Position numbers and translations under genes: made by a program | NCBI GenBank assembly: GCA_900119285.1 | Contig: FPIT01000003.1 | Location: 1-64,000 of the forward strand | DNA from: Prevotellaceae bacterium HUN156 | GTDB lineage: Bacteria > Bacteroidota > Bacteroidia > Bacteroidales > Bacteroidaceae | Direction of reading: 5' to 3' | DNA length: 64,000 bases | Notes under the pieces: generated by a model | Told to the model about the DNA's origin: nothing | The model's input: the letters and a program-made list of their open reading frames with translations, nothing else | The model's database searches: none | Shown here: positions 51,994-61,126 of the stretch, in pieces | How the letters are laid out: each line of letters opens with the position of its first letter | Position numbering within the stretch: position 1 is the stretch's first letter

Positions 51994-52059
51994 TTATCGA
52001 ATGACGATTTTGGTTCCATTCTTGATATAAATGCCCGATTTCAACGAGCTTTTGTTGCG
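51994..52059 (-). pseudogene. Orphan secretion-tail fragment (remnant of a C-terminal sorting signal)
   Basis: On the minus strand 21 codons read SLKSGIYIKNGTKIVIR then TAA, matching the KGLYIVNGKKVVIK tail of the module proteins, although no gene body precedes it: an in-frame stop lies directly upstream and there is no start. It lies in the 163-bp spacer between GH3 and GH67. The simplest reading is the decayed end of a lost secreted-protein gene, or a tail that GH3 has lost. Confidence 0.65.
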
Positions 52060-52153
52060 TTAGTCAGATGCTCATAAGGTGCAAGTCGTAAGGAAATCCG
52101 CAAGGCCCATTACGATTCTCTTCACACCTATATGTTTTAGTGATTTAGTGCCC

Positions 52154-54499
52154 TTATTGTTTTAGAAGTCTAAGCGGATGCTTGGGAGCCATCACATTAT
52201 GTACTTTCTCAGTATATTCCGTCAGTTTAGCAGTAGCTGTCTGATGGATATCACGAGAAGAAGAACCAATACGGAAGGTATATGTACCGGCCTCTGCCAA
52301 CCACTGTGAACCAGCCTCATCGAAAGAGGCGAGGTCACGACGATCAATCTGGATAGTCAGTGTTTGGCTCTCACCAGGTTTCAACTCGCGAGTCTTGGCA
52401 AAGCCCTTCAACTCCTGAACGGGCTTCTCAATCTTACCCTTAGGAGCAGCAACATAAACCTGTGCTACTTCCTTACCGCTAACCTTACCGGTATTCTTAA
52501 CAACTACAGATACATTCACCTTATCGGCACTAACCTTTACAGTAGGCTTAGAGAACTCGAAAGTGGTATAACTCAGACCAAAGCCAAAGGGATAAGCCAC
52601 TGGTCTTTCGAAGGTATCGAAATAGCGGTAACCTACATAGATATCCTCTTCGTGATTGGTATAGTCTTCATTGGGAACACCACCCCAACCCTGCATATTC
52701 TGGTAGGTATACATATCAAGTTCCTGTGGGAAGTTCTTAGTAGAGGGATGATCTGTAGCAGAGATAGGCCAAGTCATAGTAAGTTTACCACTTGGATTAG
52801 CCTTACCAGTCAACACATCGGCAACACTATTACCGCCTTCCTCACCAGGCTGCCAAGCACAAAGGATGGCATCAACACGATCGCGCCATGAACTTGTCTC
52901 CATCACAGAACCAGAGTTGATAATAACGATAACTGGTTTGCCTGCTGCATGGAACTGGTTGCTGACACGATAAATCATATCCTGTTCTATCTGTGAGAGA
53001 TTGAACTCACCCTCAATCTTACGATCCATACCCTCACCAGCCTGACGGCCAATAGTGATGATAGCTGCATCTGCCTCACCTACTTCGTGAGAGACACAAC
53101 GATCGGTAATCTCAATCTCATCAAGCTTAGGCTGTCCCTGATCAAGGAACCACATCATAGGATTCTTATCTGCCTTAAGCTTCACCTTGGCATATTTTAC
53201 GTAATTCTGATAGATTTCAGTCAGCAGAGGAGTTGTAGAAACACCTGCATTCTTAAGTCCCTGCACCATATCAACAACATAAGGTACATTGACACAGCCA
53301 GAACCCAAACCACCAGAGAAGAAATCGTAAGAGTTGACACCAAAGAGAGCAACTTTCTTAAGATTATTCATAGGCAGTATGCCTGTATTTTTGAGCAGCA
53401 CCATACCTTCTGTAGAACTCTGACGCGTGATAGCAGCATGAGCCTGAAGGTCAGGCTTATTGGAATATTTGTAGGCCTTGAAGCGAGGAGTCTTCACAAT
53501 ATACTCAAGCATATTGCGGACATTGCGGTCTACATCCTTAATATCGAGACGTCCGCTCTTGACAGCCTCAACAATATCGTTCACCTGAGCAGGATAGCCT
53601 GGCATCATCAAGTCATTGCCAGCCTGCACTTCCTGTTCGGTTGGCAACTTAGGACGCTTGCCATTCCAGTCGGTCATCACAATACCCTTGAAGCCCCACT
53701 CATCGCGCAGGATAGTGCTCAGCATATCTTTATTTCCCTGAGCATAAACACCATTGATGATATTATAAGAAGACATCAGTGTCCAAGGAGCAGCACGACG
53801 AACCATCAGTTCGAAACCTTTCAGATAGAGTTCACGAAGAGCACGCTGCGAAACACGCTCATCGACTTTGGTTCGAGCAGTCTCTTGTGAGTTAACGGCA
53901 AAGTGCTTGGCAGAGACGCCAACGCCCTGACTCTGAATACCTTTCACAACGGCAGTACCAATAAGTCCTGTCACAATAGGATCTTCAGAATAATATTCAA
54001 AGTTACGACCACATAATGGGTTGCGATGCAGGTTCATACCTGGACCCAAGATAACATCGCAGCCATATTCCAAAGTCTCATTACCAATGGCTCTACCTAC
54101 CTGTTCTACTAATTCCGTATTCCATGTAGAAGCCAGACAAGTACCAATAGGGAAACCCGTGGCAGCATAGTTGTTGGGATCATTAGGACGATGTGCATCA
54201 ATATGAACACCAGCAGGGCCATCAGCCAAGACGGTGGCAGGAATACCCAGTCGGGGAATAGCCACAGTAATTCCAGCAGCACCAGCCACTATCTTCTTTT
54301 GATGTCCCATCATGGCACCAGAGCCTGCAAAGTCGTTATTACCACCACCCACAAGGAGTTGGGCTTTCTCTTCTAAGGTCATTGCCTTTAATACCTCATC
54401 GATATTGTTGGCATTCAATTGTGGGGTTTGTGCATTCATTGTTGTTGCTGTAAGCAAGGCTGTTACGCCTATAAGAATGAGTTGTTTAGATTTGGTCAT
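52154..54499 (-). CDS. GH3 beta-glucosidase/beta-xylosidase-like enzyme
   Basis: 781 residues: signal peptide (MTKSKQLILIGVTALLTATTMNA), a TIM-like barrel with nucleophile D277 in GIVMTDWNG and the substrate-binding KHFAVNSQE, an alpha/beta sandwich, and a C-terminal fibronectin III-like domain (about residues 650-760). GH3 enzymes remove beta-linked glucose or xylose from oligosaccharides. It lies upstream of GH67, with the orphan secretion-tail fragment between them; its own end (APKHPLRLLKQ) lacks that tail. A TAATTTTG box at 54534-54527 gives a leader of about 24 nt. Confidence 0.9.
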   Translation of the reverse strand: MTKSKQLILIGVTALLTATTMNAQTPQLNANNIDEVLKAMTLEEKAQLLVGGGNNDFAGSGAMMGHQKKIVAGAAGITVAIPRLGIPATVLADGPAGVHIDAHRPNDPNNYAATGFPIGTCLASTWNTELVEQVGRAIGNETLEYGCDVILGPGMNLHRNPLCGRNFEYYSEDPIVTGLIGTAVVKGIQSQGVGVSAKHFAVNSQETARTKVDERVSQRALRELYLKGFELMVRRAAPWTLMSSYNIINGVYAQGNKDMLSTILRDEWGFKGIVMTDWNGKRPKLPTEQEVQAGNDLMMPGYPAQVNDIVEAVKSGRLDIKDVDRNVRNMLEYIVKTPRFKAYKYSNKPDLQAHAAITRQSSTEGMVLLKNTGILPMNNLKKVALFGVNSYDFFSGGLGSGCVNVPYVVDMVQGLKNAGVSTTPLLTEIYQNYVKYAKVKLKADKNPMMWFLDQGQPKLDEIEITDRCVSHEVGEADAAIITIGRQAGEGMDRKIEGEFNLSQIEQDMIYRVSNQFHAAGKPVIVIINSGSVMETSSWRDRVDAILCAWQPGEEGGNSVADVLTGKANPSGKLTMTWPISATDHPSTKNFPQELDMYTYQNMQGWGGVPNEDYTNHEEDIYVGYRYFDTFERPVAYPFGFGLSYTTFEFSKPTVKVSADKVNVSVVVKNTGKVSGKEVAQVYVAAPKGKIEKPVQELKGFAKTRELKPGESQTLTIQIDRRDLASFDEAGSQWLAEAGTYTFRIGSSSRDIHQTATAKLTEYTEKVHNVMAPKHPLRLLKQ

Positions 54500-54526
54500 G
54501 ATAATGTTACATTATTAATCGGTTGA

Positions 54527-54534
54527 CAAAATTA
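54527..54534 (-). promoter_or_regulatory. -7 box TAATTTTG for GH3
   Basis: The minus strand reads CGTAATTTTGTCAACC, exact match, 28-35 nt upstream of the ATG at 54499. Confidence 0.5.
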
Positions 54535-54679
54535 CGATTTTTCCTTGTAACATACAAATTTAACGACCCGTTTTCATGTTTTTTACAATAAAAGCCATCC
54601 TTTTGTACTTACAAATCAACTATTGTCCTAAAACGAAAAGAAAAACAAGTTTTCCTTTTGTATTTCTTTCGTTTTTTCG

Positions 54680-54687
54680 TAACTTTG
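54680..54687 (+). promoter_or_regulatory. -7 box TAACTTTG for the SpoIIE-type phosphatase
   Basis: TCGTAACTTTGCAGCG, exact match 9 nt before the ATG at 54696, giving a leader of about 5 nt. Confidence 0.6.
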
Positions 54688-54695
54688 CAGCGCTA

Positions 54696-56780
54696 ATGAA
54701 GATGAAAATGCAGAAAGGACTGCGGGTTCTTACCGTTATCATAGCTATTGCTGGAATAGTTATGGTATCTTTTTCGTGTGATAAAGAAAAACGGCAAGCA
54801 GAGCTAAAGGCTAGTCATGCTGATAGCCTACTCTTTGAAACAGGAACCTTAATGCAATATGGTCGTATGCTGGAACTGGTTGACAGTTTCGAGCAGAACA
54901 AGGACATCTCCTCTGTTTGTGCCAACCGATGGCGCGGAGTAGCCTATTATCATCAGAATCAGTATCAGATGTCAGAGTTCTTCTATCGCAAAGCGGTGGA
55001 GGGCGAAGTAAAGACGGATGCCGACCAGTTGAGCTACAACAAGTCTGCTCGACGCCTTTCTGAGTTGTTGCTGACCAAGGGCGATTATGAGGGAGCGTTG
55101 CAAATCGCGATTCCTGCTGTTGCCAAGATGGAGAAGTCGGGCATTGGTTCGGATATCGACTACGGTATTCTCTTCAACAATATTGGTTGTTGCCAGTTAA
55201 ATCTGGGCAAGGACAAGGAGGCTGAAGCCAATTTCCGAAAGGCACATGAGCATTATGCCAACCGATGGAAAGCCGACTCGACAAGTCGTGGTTACCAGGA
55301 GGCGATTGTCGGTACGATATATACCTGCATGGCTTATACCAACAACCGACACTACTCAGGAGCGCTCTATTGGATTGACCGTGCCAAGAAGTTGCTGAGC
55401 AACTATCGCTTGATACATGATGCCCGTAAAGACTACTTTGACGAGTATCAGGGCGAGATAGAGATTATGCGAGCTGTGGCACTGCAAGGCCTGCATAAAG
55501 AGAAGGAAGCTCAAGAGGTTTATGAGCGCTTCTTGCAGACAGACTATTCGAAGACAGGCGGTGGTCGTATCAATGCCAACGACTATCTGGTAGCTGCAAA
55601 ACGCTATCAGGAGGCTGCCGACAACTATCGCTATCTTGACCAGGCGCTCAGCGAATGGCGTAAGGACCTTACACTGGAGAATATCCAGCTCTATCTGTTG
55701 CCCAAATATCAGGCTAACAAGATGAGTGGTCATCGCGACTCTACACGTGCAGTGGCCGAATATATTCTTTCACTGCTCGACTCAGCCATCACTGCTCAGA
55801 AGAATAGTTCTACAGCAGAGTTGGCTACTATCTATCAGACCAACGAGAAGGAGGCCGAAATTGCTCGTCAGCATGGAGAGATGTCTAAACAGCGCTTTGT
55901 GGGTGGCATCGTAGCCCTGGCGCTGATTGTCATCTTCTTGTTGCTCTATATGCTGCACAAGCGTAAGGCTCAGCACCGTTTGGCTATGGCTCACGATAAG
56001 CTGGCAGAAGCCCACGCACAGCTACGCACGGCCTACGACCAGCTGGAGACTACCACCAAGGCAAAGGAGCGTATTGAGAGTGAGTTGCGCATTGCCCGTA
56101 ATATACAGCAGTCTATGCTGCCAAGCATATTCCCTAATCGTGAAGGCGTTGACCTGTATGGTTTGATGTCGCCTGCAAAAGAGGTGGGTGGCGACCTTTA
56201 CGACTATCTGCTGAAAGACGACCATTTGTATGTCTGCCTCGGTGACGTATCTGGCAAGGGTGTTCCTGCTTCACTCTTCATGGCACAGGCCATCCGTATG
56301 TTCCGTGCCTTGGCCAAGCAGGGCAGCATGCCTGCCGAGATAGCCACAGGACTGAACGACGAGTTGGTGCTGGGTAATGAGAGTGGCATGTTTGTCACCA
56401 TGTTTATTGCACTGATAGACTTGAAAACGGGACACATGGACTTCTGTAATGCCGGTCATAACCCACCCGTACTGAACAACAACTTCCTGAAGATGGAATC
56501 GAATGTTCCCATTGGTATCTGGGAGGGCGTCAAATATACAGGTGAACAGGTGGAGAGCATCAAGGGTATGCCTCTGTTTATCTACTCTGACGGACTGAAC
56601 GAAGCAGAGAATCCTAATCAGAAGCAGTTTGGCGAAGAGCACCTGCTAAGCATCATACAGAAGAATCATTTTGATAGTGCACGTCAGATGATTGAGACCA
56701 TGAAGGAAGAGGTGGAGAAACATCGCAATGGAGCAACTCCCAATGATGACCTCACGATGCTGTGCATGAAGATTAGTTAA
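54696..56780 (+). CDS. TPR-containing SpoIIE-family (PP2C-like) phosphatase
   Basis: 694 residues from the ATG at 54696. The N-terminal signal ends in a lipobox-like FSCDKEK. A TPR-like helical domain spans about residues 40-370, a transmembrane segment follows near 405-425 (GGIVALALIVIFLLLYML), then a coiled coil, and a C-terminal SpoIIE phosphatase (about 480-690) with EVGGDLYDY, GDVSGKGVPASLFMA and GHNPPVL motifs. The family dephosphorylates serine in anti-anti-sigma factors, so it probably senses an envelope signal and controls a partner-switching pathway; the partner is not in view. gpmI follows 46 bp downstream. Confidence 0.85.
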   Translation: MKMKMQKGLRVLTVIIAIAGIVMVSFSCDKEKRQAELKASHADSLLFETGTLMQYGRMLELVDSFEQNKDISSVCANRWRGVAYYHQNQYQMSEFFYRKAVEGEVKTDADQLSYNKSARRLSELLLTKGDYEGALQIAIPAVAKMEKSGIGSDIDYGILFNNIGCCQLNLGKDKEAEANFRKAHEHYANRWKADSTSRGYQEAIVGTIYTCMAYTNNRHYSGALYWIDRAKKLLSNYRLIHDARKDYFDEYQGEIEIMRAVALQGLHKEKEAQEVYERFLQTDYSKTGGGRINANDYLVAAKRYQEAADNYRYLDQALSEWRKDLTLENIQLYLLPKYQANKMSGHRDSTRAVAEYILSLLDSAITAQKNSSTAELATIYQTNEKEAEIARQHGEMSKQRFVGGIVALALIVIFLLLYMLHKRKAQHRLAMAHDKLAEAHAQLRTAYDQLETTTKAKERIESELRIARNIQQSMLPSIFPNREGVDLYGLMSPAKEVGGDLYDYLLKDDHLYVCLGDVSGKGVPASLFMAQAIRMFRALAKQGSMPAEIATGLNDELVLGNESGMFVTMFIALIDLKTGHMDFCNAGHNPPVLNNNFLKMESNVPIGIWEGVKYTGEQVESIKGMPLFIYSDGLNEAENPNQKQFGEEHLLSIIQKNHFDSARQMIETMKEEVEKHRNGATPNDDLTMLCMKIS

Positions 56781-56826
56781 GAAAAGAAACAAAGTAATAA
56801 TGGTTAAATAGTAAATCGTACAAATT

Positions 56827-58347
56827 ATGGCAAAGAAAGCATTATTGATGATTCTCGATGGATGGGGAATCGGAAAGCATGGTAAGGGCGATGTCATCTA
56901 CAACACGCCAACTCCTTATCTGGATTATCTCACAGCTATCTCAGCTCACTCTCAGTTGCAGGCCAGCGGTGAGGACGTAGGTCTGCCCGACGGACAGATG
57001 GGTAACTCTGAGGTAGGACACCTCAATATTGGTGCCGGTCGTATTGTTTATCAGGATCTTGTAAAGATTAACCGTGCCTGCAAGGACGGCTCTATCGTAG
57101 AGAATCCTCAGGTAAAAGCCGCATATACCTATGCTAAAGAAAACAATAAGAAACTCCACTTGATGGGTCTCTGCTCAGATGGTGGCGTACACTCTTCTCT
57201 CGACCACCTCTTCAAACTCATCGAGGTAGGTAAGCACTATGGTCTGAAGAACCAGACCTTCGTACACTGCTTCATGGATGGTCGTGATACAGACCCCAAG
57301 AGCGGCAAAGGCTTTATTGAGCAGGTTACTAAGGCTTGTGCCGACAACGATGCGGCTATTGCCAGCATCATAGGCCGCTTCTATGCTATGGACCGCGACA
57401 AGCGCTGGGAGCGCGTTAAGGAGGGCTACGACCTGATCGTAAATGGTACTGGTAAGCAGGCTACCGATATGGTAAAGGCAGTAGAAGAGAGCTATGCAGA
57501 GGGCGTAACCGACGAATTCATCAAGCCTATCCACAATAGCAGCGTAAATGGTTGCATCGAAGAGGGTGATGTAGTTATCTTCATCAACTTCCGTAACGAC
57601 CGTGCTAAGGAGCTCACTATCGTACTCACCCAGCAGGATATGCCTGAGCAGGGCATGAAGACCATTCCTGGCCTGCAGTACTACTGCATGACTCCATACG
57701 ATGCCAGCTTCACAGGTGTCAACATTCTCTTCCCCAAGGAGAACGTAGAGAACACACTGGGCGAATACCTCTCACAGCAGGGCAAGAAGCAGTTGCACAC
57801 TGCCGAGACAGAGAAGTACGCTCACGTAACCTTCTTCTTCAATGGTGGTCGCGAGCAACCCTACGAGGGCGAGGATCGCATCCTGGTACCTTCTCCAAAG
57901 GTAGCTACCTACGACCTGAAGCCAGAGATGAGCGCCTACGAGGTAAAGGATAAGCTCGTAGCTGCTATCAACGAGTCTAAGTACGACTTCATCGTTGTCA
58001 ACTTCGCCAACGGTGATATGGTAGGCCACACTGGTATCTACAACGCTATTGCCAAGGCTGTATGGGCTGTTGACAACTGCGTAAAGGATGTTATCGAGGC
58101 TGCTAAGGCTAACGACTACGAGGCTATCATCATTGCCGACCACGGTAATGCCGACAACGCTATCAATCCCGATGGTACTCCTAACACTGCGCACTCACTG
58201 AACCCTGTTCCATTTATCTATGTTACGGACAACAACAGTGCTACAGTCAAGGATGGTCGTCTGGCCGATGTTGCTCCCTCTATCCTGCACATCATGGGTC
58301 TGGAGCAGCCTGCCGACATGACTGGTGAAAACCTGATTATCGACTAA
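56827..58347 (+). CDS. gpmI: 2,3-bisphosphoglycerate-independent phosphoglycerate mutase
   Basis: 506 residues. Metal ligand D11 is in [10 protein letters not shown], and the nucleophile serine is S61 in [16 protein letters not shown]. Further motifs are [19 protein letters not shown] and the metal site IADHGNADN. The enzyme converts 3-phosphoglycerate to 2-phosphoglycerate in glycolysis, using Mn2+. Near-optimal codon use is consistent with high expression. Followed by a strong terminator (58381-58430). Convergent with the AlkZ-related gene across island 2. Confidence 0.95.
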   Translation: MAKKALLMILDGWGIGKHGKGDVIYNTPTPYLDYLTAISAHSQLQASGEDVGLPDGQMGNSEVGHLNIGAGRIVYQDLVKINRACKDGSIVENPQVKAAYTYAKENNKKLHLMGLCSDGGVHSSLDHLFKLIEVGKHYGLKNQTFVHCFMDGRDTDPKSGKGFIEQVTKACADNDAAIASIIGRFYAMDRDKRWERVKEGYDLIVNGTGKQATDMVKAVEESYAEGVTDEFIKPIHNSSVNGCIEEGDVVIFINFRNDRAKELTIVLTQQDMPEQGMKTIPGLQYYCMTPYDASFTGVNILFPKENVENTLGEYLSQQGKKQLHTAETEKYAHVTFFFNGGREQPYEGEDRILVPSPKVATYDLKPEMSAYEVKDKLVAAINESKYDFIVVNFANGDMVGHTGIYNAIAKAVWAVDNCVKDVIEAAKANDYEAIIIADHGNADNAINPDGTPNTAHSLNPVPFIYVTDNNSATVKDGRLADVAPSILHIMGLEQPADMTGENLIID

Positions 58348-58380
58348 GCGAAATAGATTTTCTATTTCTTAGAATTAACT

Positions 58381-58430
58381 AATCACACCTAATTGCGCTA
58401 TATCACAGTGCATTAGGTGTGATTTTTCTT
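58381..58430 (+). terminator. Terminator of gpmI
   Basis: AATCACACCTAATTGC pairs with GCATTAGGTGTGATT (58410-58424) with one bulged T, followed by TTTTCTT. Confidence 0.75.
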
Positions 58431-59053
58431 ACTTTTATACACCATAATCCACGTTAAATAATTTAAAGTTAGAAATACATCTAGTTAGAAACGAAATACA
58501 GCTAGTTAGACGTACTAAATAGCTGTATTTGGAGTGCCACTACAACTAACTAGCGCGCCAATTAGCAGTATTCAGAACCGAATGTAGCCCATTCTTACCT
58601 CCTCCCACTGGGGGAGGAATATCTTCCGAAAAGTATTATGCGTAAATACTTCTTGAATTATGCCTAAATTCAAGTCGAATTATGCCGTCAAACTATCCGT
58701 AAAGTGTCGTCAAACTATTGGGCTATAAAATTACAAGAAAAAGAGTTTGTTTGCAAAATCATCTAACCTTCTAACCCAACACCCTTCAAATGCCTATCTG
58801 CATTGAGTTTCAGGCGGGTTAGAAGGTTAGATGATTTTTGAAATAAACTTTTCGTAGAGTCGGAACGGAGCCACTTTAGCACTGGAATAGTGCCTGTTTT
58901 GGAGGTCAATATAGCTTGTTTTGCCTTGCAATAGTGGCACTATTCCGATGCTAAAGTGGCACTATTCTGGGAGTTTCCGAAAAATTGCTGTTATTTAATT
59001 CCGAAAACATGCGAAAATAACAAAATATACGAAAACCAATATTATACTAGTAT
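58431..59053. repeat. Palindrome-rich convergent intergenic island 2
   Basis: No credible gene. It contains GAATTATGCCGTCAAACTAT (58677-58696; inverted copy at 47181-47201), a perfect 23-bp inverted repeat around CATCTAACCTTCTAACCC (58755-58777 with 58816-58838), a C-run/G-run hairpin at 58593-58614, ATAGTGGCACTAT (58931-58943) and CTAAAGTGGCACTATTC (58951-58967). Total convergent spacing is 706 bp, almost the same as island 1. Confidence 0.8.
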
Positions 59054-59725
59054 TTATCTGATTAGTTTCAGAATCTGTTTCTCAGTAGCTTCTGGCAGGA
59101 GGGCGGTAAGATGGGTGACGAGGCGACGGAAGGATTCTTCTGGGGTGCGAAGACACTGACATGCCTCACGACCGTAAAGCTGCTCAGGGGTGGTGAGTAA
59201 CGACCAGCCCCAGCCGTATTCTTTGCCATGCTTGTCGGTAGGATAGACAAAGTCTTCGGTCACGATATAGCAGCCCATCTGCAAGCGGGTGACAAAGCTG
59301 TCGAACTTGCTACGCATCTTAGGACCAGTAAAGCCACAGGCTGCACGTAGTTCGCGAGTAATCATACTGCCCTGCTCCTGTAGGGTAAGGAGGATGGCTT
59401 CCTCGATACTGCCTTCTTCGGGCTGAGGATGCTGGCTGCGACGATAGTTGTAGAAGTCGGGCCACCACTCACGACTGATAAATCCAGCCTTCTTATCAAA
59501 GAACTTACCATAGACCACATCGCCCTCGGTTACAATAGGTCCTTTCCATTTCCATAGAGGCCAATCCCATCCGCCATCGGGGAATACGACATAGCGACAG
59601 TCGTCACTGACTATCTCTTCGGCAGAAAAGCCCGAAATGCCACTGTCTAGCAAGGGAAGGAAGCCAACCTGCTGAATCAGCTGCATCAGTTGTGCTTGGC
59701 TGTAAATCTCTGGATGTTCTATCAT
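59054..59725 (-). CDS. AlkZ-related winged-helix protein
   Basis: 223 residues. The pattern VVYGKFFDKKAGFISREWWP followed by NYRRSQ and a C-terminal helical section (LRAACGFTGPKMRSKFDSFV) matches the AlkZ-related family in Bacteroidota, which borders the AlkZ/YcaQ interstrand-crosslink glycosylases. Whether it has glycosylase activity is not known to me. The upstream AGCS symporter gene (59731-61089) ends 5 bp away on the same strand, so the two are probably co-transcribed. Confidence 0.7.
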   Translation of the reverse strand: MIEHPEIYSQAQLMQLIQQVGFLPLLDSGISGFSAEEIVSDDCRYVVFPDGGWDWPLWKWKGPIVTEGDVVYGKFFDKKAGFISREWWPDFYNYRRSQHPQPEEGSIEEAILLTLQEQGSMITRELRAACGFTGPKMRSKFDSFVTRLQMGCYIVTEDFVYPTDKHGKEYGWGWSLLTTPEQLYGREACQCLRTPEESFRRLVTHLTALLPEATEKQILKLIR

Positions 59726-59730
59726 GATTG

Positions 59731-61089
59731 TTATTCCTCTTCCATCACCTCATCTATCCTGCCACTCCAAAGGTATTTCTTGGTCTCCTGGGCAGCCACA
59801 CCACTTAACAGCAATAGCGCTACGAGGTTAGGAATAGCCATCAGGGCATTCATGCAGTCGGCTATATTCCAGATGATATCGAGGTTGATGATGCTGCCAA
59901 AAAACAGGGCAACGATATAGAGGATGCGATAGAAACGATTGGTACGGCGACCTTCGATATAGTTGACCGCACTCTCACCATAATAACTCCAACCCAGAAT
60001 GGTGCTGAAAGCAAAGGTCAGAATGCCAAAGGCCAACAGAGGGGCTCCTACATAAGGAATCTTAGAGAAGGCTACCTTGGTCAGAGCAGCACCATCGGCA
60101 AAGGTGATGTCGGGATAGGCAAGGATGCTGCTGACAAGTACTAAGCCCGTGAGGGCACAGATGACGACGGTATCCCAAAAGGTACCTGTGCTACTTACCA
60201 AAGCCTGTCGTACGGGATTGCGCGTCTGTGCGGCTGCAGCAACAATAGGGGCTGAGCCAAGACCACTCTCGTTAGAGAAGAGTCCACGAGCAATACCATA
60301 GCGGGCTGCCATCATGACGGATGCGCCAAGGAATCCACCACCTGCGGCAGAGGGATTAAAGGCGGAATCAACAATCAGCTGAATAGCGGGCCATACGTAG
60401 GCGTTGTTGAGGCAAAGGATGATGATACACCCAAGCACATATAAAACGGCCATAAAGGGCACTAGAAAGGTGCATACGCGGGCGATAGCCTTCACACCAC
60501 CAAGAATAACGGAGGCGGTAAGCAAGCAAACGACAAGGCCGATAATCCACGTCTGGACACCAAAGGTTTCGTGAGCGAGCAGGGCAATACTGTTGGCTTG
60601 TACGGTGCAACCAATGCCAAAGGAGGCTAAGGCGGTGAAGACAGCAAAGAGCACTGCCAGCCACTTCAGTCCTAAGCCACGCTCCAAGGCGTACATAGGA
60701 CCACCATACATCTTTCCATTTTCGCCCCTTACGCGATATTTGACGGCAAGCAGTCCTTCGGCATACTTGGTGGACATGCCGAAGATGCCCGTTAGCCAGC
60801 ACCATAATACGGCACCAGGGCCACCTAAAGCAACGGCGGTGGCCACACCAACGATATTACCTGTGCCGATAGTAGCAGCTAAGGCGGTGGCCAAAGCACC
60901 AAACTGGCTGACCTCGCCTGCTGCATCGGGATCTTTCTTAACGGATAGGCGAATACCTGTAAGCAACTTGCGCTGTGGGATGCGTAGTCGGAAGGTCAGG
61001 AACAGATGCGTTCCCAACAGTAGAATAATCATCGGCCAGCCCCACAGGAAGCCACTTAACAGCGAGAAGAATTCGTTAATCGTATCCAT
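59731..61089 (-). CDS. Alanine/glycine:cation symporter (AGCS), copy 2
   Basis: 452 residues with about 11 transmembrane segments. The signature IGTGNIVGVATAVALGGPG and GLFSNESGLGSAP are diagnostic. Imports alanine or glycine with Na+ or H+. It lies 37 bp downstream of ftsZ on the same strand, so it may be carried on the ftsA-ftsZ transcript. Only distantly related to copy 1 at 48718-50115. Confidence 0.9.
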   Translation of the reverse strand: MDTINEFFSLLSGFLWGWPMIILLLGTHLFLTFRLRIPQRKLLTGIRLSVKKDPDAAGEVSQFGALATALAATIGTGNIVGVATAVALGGPGAVLWCWLTGIFGMSTKYAEGLLAVKYRVRGENGKMYGGPMYALERGLGLKWLAVLFAVFTALASFGIGCTVQANSIALLAHETFGVQTWIIGLVVCLLTASVILGGVKAIARVCTFLVPFMAVLYVLGCIIILCLNNAYVWPAIQLIVDSAFNPSAAGGGFLGASVMMAARYGIARGLFSNESGLGSAPIVAAAAQTRNPVRQALVSSTGTFWDTVVICALTGLVLVSSILAYPDITFADGAALTKVAFSKIPYVGAPLLAFGILTFAFSTILGWSYYGESAVNYIEGRRTNRFYRILYIVALFFGSIINLDIIWNIADCMNALMAIPNLVALLLLSGVAAQETKKYLWSGRIDEVMEEE

Positions 61090-61126
61090 ATCCTATCAGC
61101 AAGGCATTGTTAAGAAACTATGCGTT

